Below are positions 35,205-46,327 of a stretch of 64,000 nt of DNA, piece by piece; position 1 is the first letter of the stretch, and every line of letters begins with the position of its first letter. The position numbers were made by a program, and so were the translations under genes. The notes under the pieces are model-generated. The model saw only the letters and a program-made list of their open reading frames with translations, was not told where the DNA came from and did not search any database. Source of the DNA: Streptomyces sp. F001 (GTDB lineage Bacteria > Actinomycetota > Actinomycetes > Streptomycetales > Streptomycetaceae); NCBI RefSeq assembly GCF_004187715.1, contig NZ_QZWF01000002.1, forward strand, positions 806,001 to 870,000, given 5' to 3'.

Positions 35205-35289
35205 CCTCATTCCCGTTTCCCCTCGGCAGCCCTCTTTCCTAGCATGTAATCCGCCGCGCGATTCCGGGTGCGCATCCACCATCGCTGCC

Positions 35290-35328
35290 GTCCTGTCCAA
35301 CCGTGCGCGGTACACGGTTGGACAGGAC
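35290..35328. promoter_or_regulatory. Bbr/StrR-type operator 2 within a 16-bp perfect inverted repeat
   Basis: GTCCAA (35295-35300) and TTGGAC (35318-35323) are exactly 17 bases apart. The symmetry extends to a perfect 16-bp inverted repeat, GTCCTGTCCAACCGTG / CACGGTTGGACAGGAC, with a 7-base spacer. It lies 81 bp before the first NRPS gene, so the StrR-like activator probably drives the NRPS operon from here. Confidence 0.92.
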
Positions 35329-35409
35329 TGGCCCCGAGCCGACGAAACAGCAGATGCTGACGGCTCGTACACGCGCTCGTGTTCGGCGAATGGGGAACGA
35401 GGGGGAAAG

Positions 35410-38400
35410 ATGAACGGCAACACCGGTCACGCCCTGCCCGTATTCGAAGCCCAAGAGGGAATATGGCTGGCGCAACGGGTGGACGGTTCCCGCCAGGCGT
35501 ACAGCGCCGGTCAATACATCGAAATCGACGGACCGATCGACGCGGACACATTCGAGCGCGCACTGCGACACGTCGTGGCCGAGACGGAAATACTGCGCAC
35601 GCGATTCATCGAAGACGGCGACACGGTGCTGCAGATCGTCGATCCGCCCGCGGAACGGGACCAGCCGCACTCCGGACCCCCGAATTCCGAAGCCCTTCTC
35701 ACCGTCGTCGACCTCGGTTCCGATGACGATCCGCGGACGGCCGCCGAAACAGCCATGCATGCGGAACTGCTCCAGGAAACCGGCCACACCACCGGCAGGC
35801 TTTTCACCCACACCCTTTTCCGGCTGCGACCCGACCGTCACATCTGGCTCCACCGGTACGACCACCTCCTCATGGACGCCTTCGGCTGCACCCTGCTGGC
35901 CCGCAGGACCGCCGAGATCTACACCGCCCTCCTGCGCGGAGACACCCCCGCCCCCACGGACCACGCCCCGCTCCGCGACCTGCTGGCCGAGGAGACCGCC
36001 TACCGGGCTTCGGAGCAGCACGCACACGACCGCCGGTACTGGCACGACCACTTCGCCGACCGGCCCGACACGCCCACCGTCCCCGGCCACGGATCGACGG
36101 CCCTCGGAGGCGGTGGCGGGACCGCCACGCCCGAAGTCCTGCGCGCAACGGGCCACCTGGCGCCCGACGCCGTGGCGGCACTGCGCGCGGCTGCGGCCCG
36201 AGCCGACGTGAGCTGGCCCCGGCTCGTCATCGCCGCGGTTGCGGCCTTCACGGCAAGCCTGAGCGGATCGGACGAAGCCGTCCTGAGCGTCCCGGTCTCC
36301 GGCCGCACCAGCGACCGCGCCCGGCGCACCCCCTGCACCATGGCCAACATGCTGCCCGTCCGCCTGCCCGTCACGGCCGGCACGAGCCTGCTCGACCTGG
36401 CACGCCACGCCGGCCAGGAGATCGGCGCCCTCCTCGCCCACCAGCGCTACCGCGGAGAGCAGCTGCGCCGCGACCTCACCTGGCCGCACGGCGACCGCCG
36501 GCACTTCGGCCCTTACGTGAACGTCATGCCGGCGGCCGGCGAAACCCTGCACTTCGGCGCACATCGCGGCATCATGTGCGACCTGTCGAGCCGCCGGACC
36601 GAGGACTTCGGCGTCCTGGTCAGCGGCTGGACGGCGGACGAAGGCATGCGCATCACCTTCGAGGCCAACCCCACGCTCTACGACGACGACTGGGTCCGCG
36701 CCGCCCACCGGTCCTTCCTCGCCTTCCTCGAGCGGGGCGTCAAGCAGCCCGCCGTACCCGTGGGACGGATCGACACAGGTGAGCAGCTGCCGCCCGCCTT
36801 GAGTGACAACGCCACTGTGCCGGGCGCACTGGTGCCGGAGCTGATTGCCCGTTGTGCGGTCACGTCGCCGCTTGCGGTTGCGGTGCGATGCGGTGAGGTT
36901 GCGCTGACGTATGCCGAGTTGGAGCAGCGTGTCGATCGGTTGGCGCGTTACCTGGTCGCCCTTGGTGTGGGGCGTGAGGTGCGGGTGGGGCTGTGTCTGC
37001 CGCGGTCGGTGGACATGGTGGTGGCGGAGTTGGCGGTGTGGAGGGCGGGTGGGGCCTTTGTTCCGCTGGATCCGGAGTATCCGGTGGACCGGTTGTTGTT
37101 CATGGTGGCCGACAGTGGTGTGCGGGTGTGGTGGGGATCGGTGAGCGGTTCGGTGAGGTGCCGTGGGTGTCTCCCGATGACCCGGCGGTGGGGCCATGTC
37201 GGGGTGCCGCTGGACGTTCAGGTCGTGCCGGGTCAGTTGGCGTATGTGATTTATACGTCGGGTTCGACGGGTCGGCCGAAGGTGTGGCGGTTGCTCATGG
37301 TGGGGTGGCGAACCTGGTTGAGGCGATGCGGCCGGTGCTGGGGTGGGGAGGGCGTGACGGCGTTGCAGTTCGCCTCGTTCAGTTTTGATGCGGCGGTGCT
37401 GGATGTGGCGGTGACGCTGGCGTCGGGTGGCACGCTGGCGATCGCCACGAAGGAGGAACGCGCGGACACGGGCTCTGGCCCGGATGATCACGTCCGTCGG
37501 CGTGGAGACGGCGAGTGTGGTGCCGTCGCTGTTGGGCGTGCTGGACCCGGACACGGTGCCGGGTGTGCAGAGGTGGGTGCTGGGTGCGGAGTTGCTTACG
37601 GCAGATCTGGCGAGTCGGTGGGCGGGTCGGGCGCGGGTGGTGAACACGTACGGGCCGACCGAGGCGACGGTGATGGCGACCGCCGGTGCGGTGGATGCCG
37701 GGATCGGGGCCGGGGATGAGGCGCCGTCCATCGGGCGGCCGCTGGCGAATGTGCGGACGTTTGTGCTGGACCACTTCCTGAGGCCGGTCCCGCCGGGCCT
37801 GGTCGGTGAGCTGTACCTGGCGGGCCCCGGCCTGGCACGTGGCTATGCGGGACGGCCCGGTCTGACGGGGGAGCGGTTTGTGGCCTGCCCGTGGGGTGCG
37901 GGTGGGCGGATGTACCGCACAGGGGATCTGGCCCGGTGGACGGCTGAGGGCGAGTTGCGGTTCGCCGGGCGGGCGGACGCCCAGGTGAAGATCCGCGGGT
38001 TCCGGGTCGAGCCCAGCGAGGTCGAGACGGTCCTGGCCGGACACCCGGGCGTCACCCAGGCCGCCGTGGTCGTACGGGACAAGCGGCTCGTCAGCTATGT
38101 GGTGCCCACCGGTGACGGCCTCGACCTCGCGGACCTGCAGGCCTATGTGGCAGGACGCCTGCCGGAGTTCATGGTGCCGACGATGGTGATGCTGGACGCC
38201 CTGCCGCTGACCGTGAACGGCAAGGTCGACCGGGCCGCCCTGCCCGCACCGGATCTCACCGGAACAGGAGCCGGCCGTGGGCCCGGGACACCTCTCGAAG
38301 AGGTGCTGTGCGCTCTGTTCGCCGAGGTGCTGGGTGTGGAGCGGGTGGGTGCGGAGGTGTCGTTCTTCGAGCTGGGCGGGGATTCGCTGTTGGCGATGCG

Positions 38401-41400
38401 CTTGGTGGCTCGGGTGCGGGCGGTGCTGGATGTTGAGGTGGGGATCCGGGAGTTGTTCGCGGAGCCGTCGGTGGCCGGGCTGGCGCGTGTCGTGGGCTCG
38501 GGCGCCGGTCGGGGTGACGGCGTAGAGCTGCGGGCGTGGGAGCGGCCGGGGGTGGTGCCGTTGTCGTTCGCGCAGCAGCGGATGTGGTTCCTGAACCGGT
38601 TGGAGGCGACGGTTCCGGGGGCTGCTGCGGCGTACAACCTGTCGTTGGTGCTGCGGCTTTCGGGTTCCTTGGATGTGGGGGCGTTGGAGGCTGCGCTGGG
38701 TGATGTCGCGGACCGCCACGAGAGCCTGCGGACGGTCTTCCCCGACAACGACGGCGTCCCCTGCCAGCACCTGCTGGACAGCACGGAGGGCAGGCCGCCC
38801 CTGACCGTCGTCGGACTGGCCGACGGAGAGAGCGTCGAGGACGTGCTGGCCGAGCATCTGCGATGCGGTTTCGATCTGCGGGTTGAGGTGCCGTGGCGGG
38901 TGTGGCTGGTGGTGGGTGGGGGTGAGTTCGTGTTGTCGGTGGTGGCGCATCACGTGGCGGTGGATGGCTGGTCGATGGGGGTGCTGGCGCGGGATGTGGG
39001 GGTGGCGTATGCGGCGCGGTGTGGGGGTGGGTGCCGGAGTGGGGTGTTGGGGTGCAGTACGCGGATTACGCGTTGTGGCAGCGGGAGGTGTTGGGGGATC
39101 CGGACGATGCTGAGGGTGTGATGGGGCGTCAGTTGGGGTTCTGGCGGTCGGAGTTGGCGGGGGTGGCGGGGGATTTGGTGCTGCCGGTGGATCGTGTGCG
39201 GCCGGCGGTGCCGTCGTTCGAGGGGCGTGTGGTGCCGGTGGAGTGGTTCCGGCGGTGCATGCGGGGTTGGTGGAGGTGGCCGGGCGGGGCCGGGCGACGA
39301 TGTTCATGGTGGTGCATGCGGCGGTGTGTGTGCTGCTGGCGCGGATGGGTGCGGGCCGTGATGTGGTGGTGGGCACGCCGGTGGCGGGGCGGTCGGATCC
39401 GGCGTTGGAGGAGCTGGTCGGGTTCTTCGTGAACACGTTGGTGTTGCGGGTGGATGTGTCGGGGGATCCGTCGTTCGCGGAGGTGGTGGAGCGGGTGCGG
39501 GCCGCGGATCTGGCGGCGTATGCGCATCAGGATGTGCCGTTCGAGCGGCTGGTGGAGGAGCTCAACCCGGTCCGCTCGCTGTCCCGCAACCCGCTGTTCC
39601 AGGTCATGCTCGCCCTGCAGAACGTCCCCGAACCCCAATGGAACCTGCCAGGTGCACAGGTACGGTCGGCCTCCATGTTCGCGCCGGCCGCCAGGTTCGA
39701 CCTCGCGATCACTCTTACCGAACGCCGGGATGAGCAGGGCGCTCCGGCCGGTCTCACCGGCGACATCCTGTACGCCACGGACCTGTTCGACGAAGGAACC
39801 GTCCAGGCGCTGGCGCGGCGTCTGGCGGGCGTGCTGGAGCAGGTCGCCGCCGATCCCGGCCTGAGGCTCAGCGACATCGACGTCCTGACCGACGACGAGC
39901 GGACCCGCCTGACCACGGGCTGGAACGACACCGCGACGGAGGCGCCGCATGTGTTGGTGCCGGAGTCGTTTGCGGTCGCTCCGGATGCAGTGGCCGTGCG
40001 GTGTGGCCGATCCGCGTTGTCGTACGGGGAATTGGACGAGCGTGTCGATCGGTTGGCGCGTTACCTGGTCGCCCTTGGTGTGGGGCGTGAGGTGCGGGTG
40101 GGGCTGTGTCTGCCGCGGTCGGTGGACATGGTGGTGGCGGAGTTGGCGGTGTGGAGGGGGGTGGGGCCTTTGTTCCGCTGGATCCGGAGTATCCGGTGGA
40201 CCGTTGGCGTTCATGGTGGCCGACAGTGGTGTGCGGGTGGTGGTGGGGATCGGTGAGCGGTTCGGTGAGGTGCCGTGGGTGTCTCCGATGACCCGGCGGT
40301 GGGGCCATGTCGGGGGTGCCGCTGGACGTTCAGGTCGTGCCGGATCAGTTGGCGTATGTGATTTATACGTCGGTTCGACGGGCCGGCCGAAGGGTGTGGC
40401 GGTTGCTCACGGTGGGGTGGCGAACCTGGTTGAGGCGATGCGGCCGGTGCTGGGGTGGGGGAGGGCGTGACGGCGTTGCAGTTCGCCTCGTTCAGCTTCG
40501 ATGCGGCGGTGCTGGATGTGGCGGTGACGCTGGCCTCGGGTGGCACGCTGGCGATCGCCACGAGTGAGGAGCGTGCGGATACGGCTGCGTTGGCGGAGAT
40601 GATCCGCTCGGCCGGCGTGGAGACGGCGAGTGTGGTGCCGTCGCTGCTGGGCGTGCTGGACCCGGACACGGTGCCGGGTGTGCAGACCTGGGTGCTGGCG
40701 CCGAGTTGCTCACGCAGATCTGGCGAGTCGGTGGGCGGGTCGGGCGCGGGTGGTGAACACGTACGGGCCGACCGAGACGACGGTGATGGCGACCGCCGGT
40801 GCGGTGGACGCGGGGATCGGTCCGCAGGACCGGCCGCCGACCATCGGACGCCCCCTGAACAACGTCCGCACCTACGTGCTCGACGACCTGCTGCAACCCG
40901 TTCCCCCCGGCGTCACCGGCGAGCTGTACGTGGCCGGACCGGGCGTGGCCCGCGGCTACGTGGGACGGCCCGGTCTGACGGCGGAACGCTTCGTGGCCTG
41001 CCCGTGGAGTACGGGTGAGCGCATGTACCGGACGGGCGACCTGACCCGCTGGACTCCCGAGGGCGAGTTGCTGTTCGCGGGGCGGGCGGACGCCCAGGTG
41101 AAGATCCGCGGGTTCCGGGTCGAGCTGGGTGAGGTCGAGACGGTCCTGGCCGAGCACGAGGCCGTCGCTCACGCCGCCGTGACCGCGCGCGACAACCGGC
41201 TCGTCGGCTACGTCGTACCCGCCGCCGACACCGTCGACATCCCCGACGTGCGGGCGTACCTGTTGGGCCGGCTGCCCGAGTTCATGGTGCCCACGGCCCT
41301 GATCATGCTCGACGCAATGCCACTGACCGTGAACGGCAAGGTCGACCGGGCCGCCCTGCCCGCACCCGACTTCGCCGACCGTCCCACCGGCCGCGAAGCC

Positions 41401-44400
41401 GAGACCGACACCGAGCGCCGACTGTGCGCTCTGTTCGCCGAGGTGCTGGGTGTGGAGCGGGTGGGTGCGGAGGTGTCGTTCTTCGAGCTGGGCGGGGATT
41501 CGCTGTTGGCGATGCGCTTGGTGGCTCGGGTGCGGGCGGTGCTGGATGTTGAGGTGGGGATCGGAGAGTTGTTCGCGGAGCCGTCGGTGGCCGGGCTGGC
41601 CCGGCTGGTGGACGGCGCCGTTGCTACCGAGGGGCCGACGTTACGGGCGTGGGAGCGGCCGGGGGTGGTGCCGTTGTCGTTCGCGCAGCAGCGGATGTGG
41701 TTCCTGAACCGGTTGGAGGCGACGGTTCCGGGGGCTGCTGCGGCGTACAACCTGCCGTTGGTGCTGCGGCTCTCCGGCGCTTTGGACGTCGGGGCGTTGG
41801 AGGCTGCGCTGGGTGATGTCGCGGACCGCCACGAGAGCCTGCGGACGGTCTTCCCCGACAACGACGGCGTCCCCTACCAGCACCTGCTGACCGGGGCTGA
41901 CGCTCGCCCGGCACTCCGTGTCGTGGAGTGCGGTGACGACCGCGTCGAGGACGTGCTGGCCGGACATCTGCGATGCGGTTTCGATCTGCGGGTTGAGGTG
42001 CCGTGGCGGGTGTGGCTGGTGGTGGTGGGTGGGGGTGAGTTCGTGTTGTCGGTGGTGGCGCATCACGTGGCGGTGGATGGCTGGTCGATGGGGGTGCTGG
42101 CGCGGGATGGGGGGTGGCGTATGCGGCGCGGTGTGGGGGTGGGGTGCCGGAGTGGGGTGTGTTGGGGTGCAGTACGCGGATTACGCGTTGTGGCAGCGGG
42201 AGGTGTTGGGGGATCCGGACGATGCTGAGGGTGTGATGGGGCGTCAGTTGGGGTTCTGGCGGTCGGAGTTGCGGGGGTGGCGGGGATTTGGTGCTGCCGG
42301 TGGATCGTGTGCGGCCGGCGGTGCCGTCGTTCGAGGGGCGTGTGGTGCCGGTGGAGGTGGTTCCGGCGGTGCATGCGGGGTTGGTGGAGGTGGCCGGGCG
42401 GGGCCGGGCGACGATGTTCATGGTGGTGCATGCGGCGGTGTGTGTGCTGCTGGCGCGGATGGGTGCGGGCCGTGATGTGGTGGTGGGCACGCCGGTGGCG
42501 GGGCGGTCGGATCCGGCGTTGGAGGAGCTGGTCGGGTTCTTCGTGAACACGTTGGTGTTGCGGGTGGATGTGTCGGGGGATCCGTCGTTCGCGGAGGTGG
42601 TGGAGCGGGTGCGGGCCGCGGATCTGGCGGCGTATGCGCATCAGGATGTGCCGTTCGAGCGGCTGGTGGAGGAGCTCAACCCGGTCCGCTCGCTGTCCCG
42701 CAACCCGCTGTTCCAGGTCATGCTCGCCCTGCAGAACGTCCCCGAACCCCAATGGAACCTCCCCGGCGTACACGTACGTCCCGCGACATTCCTGCGGGAG
42801 GCCGCGGCCAGGCTCGACCTGTCGGTGTCCCTGACGGAGAAGCGTGACCAGAACGGCGCTCCGGCCGGTCTCACCGGCGACATCCTGTACGCCACGGACC
42901 TGTTCGACGAAGGAACCGTCCAGGCGCTGGCGCGGCGTCTGGCGGGCGTGCTGGAGCAGGTCGCCGCCGATCCCGGCCTGAGGCTCAGCGACATCGACGT
43001 CCTGACCGACGACGAGCGGACCCGCCTGACCACGGACTGGAACGACACCGCGACGACCACGCCCGACGCACTCGTGCCCGACCTCTTCACCCGCCGGGCG
43101 CGGCACTCCCCGGACACGGTTGCGATCGAGTCGGCCGAACGGTCACTGACCTACGGCGAGTTGGCCGCCGAGGCCGGTCGGCTCGCGCGGTATCTCCTCG
43201 ATGCCGGAGTGGGGCCGGAGTGCCGTGTGGCGGTCGTGGTGGAGCGATCGGCGGCGATGGCCGTCGCGCTCCTCGCCGTGGCGATGTCGGGCGGCGTCTA
43301 CGTGCCCGTCGACGCCGACTACCCGGCGGACCGGACGGAATATCTGCTCAGGGACTCCGCCCCGGCCGTCGTGGTGTGCGTCGCGCACACCCGGGACGTC
43401 ATACCCGAGGGATACGCGGGCCGCGTAGTCGTGACCGACGACCCCGCCGAGGCCGCAACGCTGGCCGGATACCCCGGCGGCCCCATCCGCGACGACGAGC
43501 GGCCGCACCCGCTGCGGGGGGAAAACGCCGCCTACGTCATCCACACCTCCGGTTCGACGGGACGCCCCAAGGGTGTCGCGGTGCCCCATCACGGCCTGCG
43601 GAACCTCGTCGTCGAGAACACACGGCGGTACGCCCTGGACGTGGATGCCCGCGTACTGCAACTCGTTTCACCGAGCTTCGACGTCGCCATGGCCGACATC
43701 TGGCCGGTGCTGTGCGCGGGCGGCCGACTCGTCCTGGCCCCGCCGAGGCTGGCTCTGTCCGGGGACGAACTGACGGACCTGGTGCGCACCCGGCGCATCA
43801 CCCACGCGGCGATACCCCCGACGTTCCTGGCCCAGATGCCGTACGACCGGCTGCCCGACCTGCGTGTGCTGATCACCGGCGGCGAGGCGCTTCCCGTGGA
43901 ACTGTGCCGGCAGTGGTCCGCCGACCGTGCCATGTACCACCAGTACGGCATCACCGAGGCGACGGTCGTCTCCACTGCCGGCCGCATCGGCGACCACCAC
44001 GGTCCGCTGCCCATCGGCCGTCCCGTGGCCAACACCCGGGTCTACGTCCTGGACGAGGGCCTGCGGCCGGTACCGGTCGGGGTGGCGGGCGAGCTGTACG
44101 TGGCCGGTGCCGGGCTCGCCCGGGGCTACCTGGGCGGGCGGGGCTGTCGGCCGAACGGTTCGTGGCGTGCCCGTACGCAGATGGGGAGCGCATGTACCGC
44201 ACCGGGGACGTGGTGCGGTGGACCGGCGACGGCGAACTGGTCTTCGTCGGCCGCGCCGACGACCAGATGAAGATCCGCGGTCACCGCATCGAACCCGGCG
44301 AGATCGAAACCGCGCTCACGAGCTTCCCCGGCGTACGCCAGGCCGCGGTGATCATCGGGGAGGTCCGCCCCGGAGACCGCCGGCTGGTCGGATACGTGGC

Positions 44401-46327
44401 CGGCGACGAACACAGCGTGGACGGCCGTACGGTACGGGACACGGTCGCCGACCTGCTGCCGGAACACATGGTGCCCGCGGCGGTGGTCGTCCTCGACGCG
44501 TTGCCGCGCACCGCGAACGGCAAAGTGGACCGTGCTGCCCTGCCCGCACCCGACTTCACCGGCGCGACGACCGGCCGGACCACCTTCCGCGAGCCCCGCA
44601 CGGACACCGAACGCATCCTGTGTGACCTGTTCGCCGAGATGCTGGGCCTGGAACAGGTCGGAGTCGAGGACGGCTTCTTCGAACTCGGCGGCGACTCCAT
44701 CAGCTCCATGCAACTGGTCTCACGGGCCCGCCGGGCCGGACTGGTGCTCACACCACGCCAGGTTTTCGAGGAGAAGACGCCGGAACGACTCGCGGCGGTC
44801 GCCGCGGCGGCCGGGACGGGGGAACGTTCCGGCGCCGTATCCGACATGGGCGTGGGCGACGTCGCGTGGACACCCGTGATGCGGGCGTTCGGGCCACAGG
44901 CCGCCGGTGTCCGCTTCGCACAGTGGATGACCGTCGGTGCCCCCGCCGGGTTGGCGCTGGAGGTGCTGACGGCCGGTCTGACCGCCGTACTGGACACGCA
45001 TGACATGCTGCGGGCACGGGCGGTGCCGGGTGAGCCCAGGTTCGTGGTGGGCGAGCCGGGCTCGGTGGATGCGGCGCCGCTGGTGTCGAGGCTGGAGGCG
45101 GGACCGGAGGATCTGGACACCCTCGCCGGACAGGCGGCCCGGGAAGCCGCGGGCCGACTGGACCCGGCCGCGGGCGTCATGGTGCGAGCGGTGTGGGTGG
45201 ATGCCGGCCCGGACGCGGTGGGCCGGCTGGTGGTGGTGGCGCATCACCTGGTCGTGGACGGTGTGTCGTGGCGTGTGCTGCTGCCGGACCTCCAGGCGGC
45301 TTGCGAAGCGGTCGCCGACGGACGCGAACCGGTGCTGGACCCGGTGGCCACCTCCTTCCGCCGCTGGTCGCACCTGCTCTCCGAGCAGGCTCTCTCCTCC
45401 GAACGCGTCGCAGAACTCCCCACGTGGCAGGCCCTGTTGGGCGAACCGGAAGCACCACTGGGCGGTCGCGCCCTCGACCCCGCCGCGGACACCGCCGCCA
45501 CCCTGCGGCGCCGCTCCTGGACGGTCCCGGCCCAGGAGGCGGCCGTCCTCGTGGACCAGATGCCGGCCGCGTTCCACTGCGGCGTCCGCGAGGTGCTGCT
45601 CGCCGGACTGGCGGCCGCCGTCGTGCAGTGGCGGCGGGAGACGGCCACCCGTACGCTCCTCGTGGCCGTCGAGGGGCACGGCCGCGAACCGCTCGACGGC
45701 GTCGACCTGGCACGCACGGTCGGCTGGTTCACCAGCGCACGCCCGGTCCGGCTCGACCTCACGGACAGCGAACTCGAGGACGCCGCCACGGGCGGCCCGG
45801 CCGCCGGCCACTTGCTGAAGACGGTCAAGGAACAGACGCGGACGACGCCCGGGGACGGCCTCGGCTACGAACTGCTGAGCCACCTCAACCCCGACACCGC
45901 ACCGACCCTGCACGCCGCCCCCGCACCCCAGGTCGGCTTCAACTACCTCGGCAGGTTCACCGCAGCCGCAGCGGCAGGCACGGTCAACGCCTGGCAGCTG
46001 GCCGGCGAAGCGGCGGTCGGAGGCTCGGCCGACCCCGGCCTGCCGGCGATGCACGCCCTGGAAGGGCTCGCGGTCGTCCGGGACACCCCGGCCGGACCCG
46101 AACTCTCCGTCACGCTCAACTGGCCCGTCCGACTGCTCGACGAGGACGACATGGAACGGCTGGGACAGGCATGGGTACGCATGCTCGGCGGCCTGGCGGC
46201 CCACACGGCGGAGCCGACCGCCGGCGGACACACCCCGTCCGACTTCGGCCTCCTGGACCTCGAACAGGACGAGATCGAGCAATTCGAAGCCATAGCAGCA
46301 AACCTGGAGGAAGGGCTGTCCCGGTGA
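35410..46327 (+). CDS. NRPS gene A: C-A-T, C-A-T, C-A-T-E (modules 1-3; frameshifted in this sequence)
   Basis: Approximate domains: C1 35430-36770, A1 36840-38250, T1 38290-38500 (GGDSL), C2 38540-39900, A2 39940-41370, T2 41410-41620 (GGDSL), C3 41650-43040, A3 43080-44540, T3 44590-44800 (GGDSI), E3 44850-46290 ([10 protein letters not shown]). C1 has DHLLMDAFG in place of HHxxxDG and resembles starter or EntF-type C domains. A1 and A2 share the code DALVVGTVMK; A3 reads DVAAIGQVVK; neither matches a code I know. As given, the frame breaks at clusters near 37.13-37.48, 39.02-39.24, 40.15-40.72, 42.1-42.29 and 44.13 kb. By comparison with sister copies these are about 26 missing bases. Restoring them gives one ORF of about 3,647 residues. 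A TTA codon lies at 41641. ATG with AGGGGGAAAG upstream. Confidence 0.88.
36900..37775 (+). repeat. Near-identical A-domain repeat shared by modules 1, 2 and 4
   Basis: This stretch recurs at about 40030-40800 (module 2) and 47800-48655 (module 4), with long runs of identical DNA. It covers the A-domain core from ARYLV through [11 protein letters not shown]. The copy in module 4 is open throughout. The other two differ from it mainly by single-base losses. Module 6 (57060-57840) has the same protein sequence type but diverged DNA. Confidence 0.85.
38300..39650 (+). repeat. Near-identical T-C repeat shared by modules 1/2 and 2/3
   Basis: The carrier domain of module 1 and condensation domain 2 are almost the same DNA as 41420-42770 (carrier 2 and condensation domain 3). 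Examples are the [20 protein letters not shown] and [18 protein letters not shown] blocks. Divergence is confined to short patches (about 38760-38860). This implies recent module duplication or gene conversion. Confidence 0.8.
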
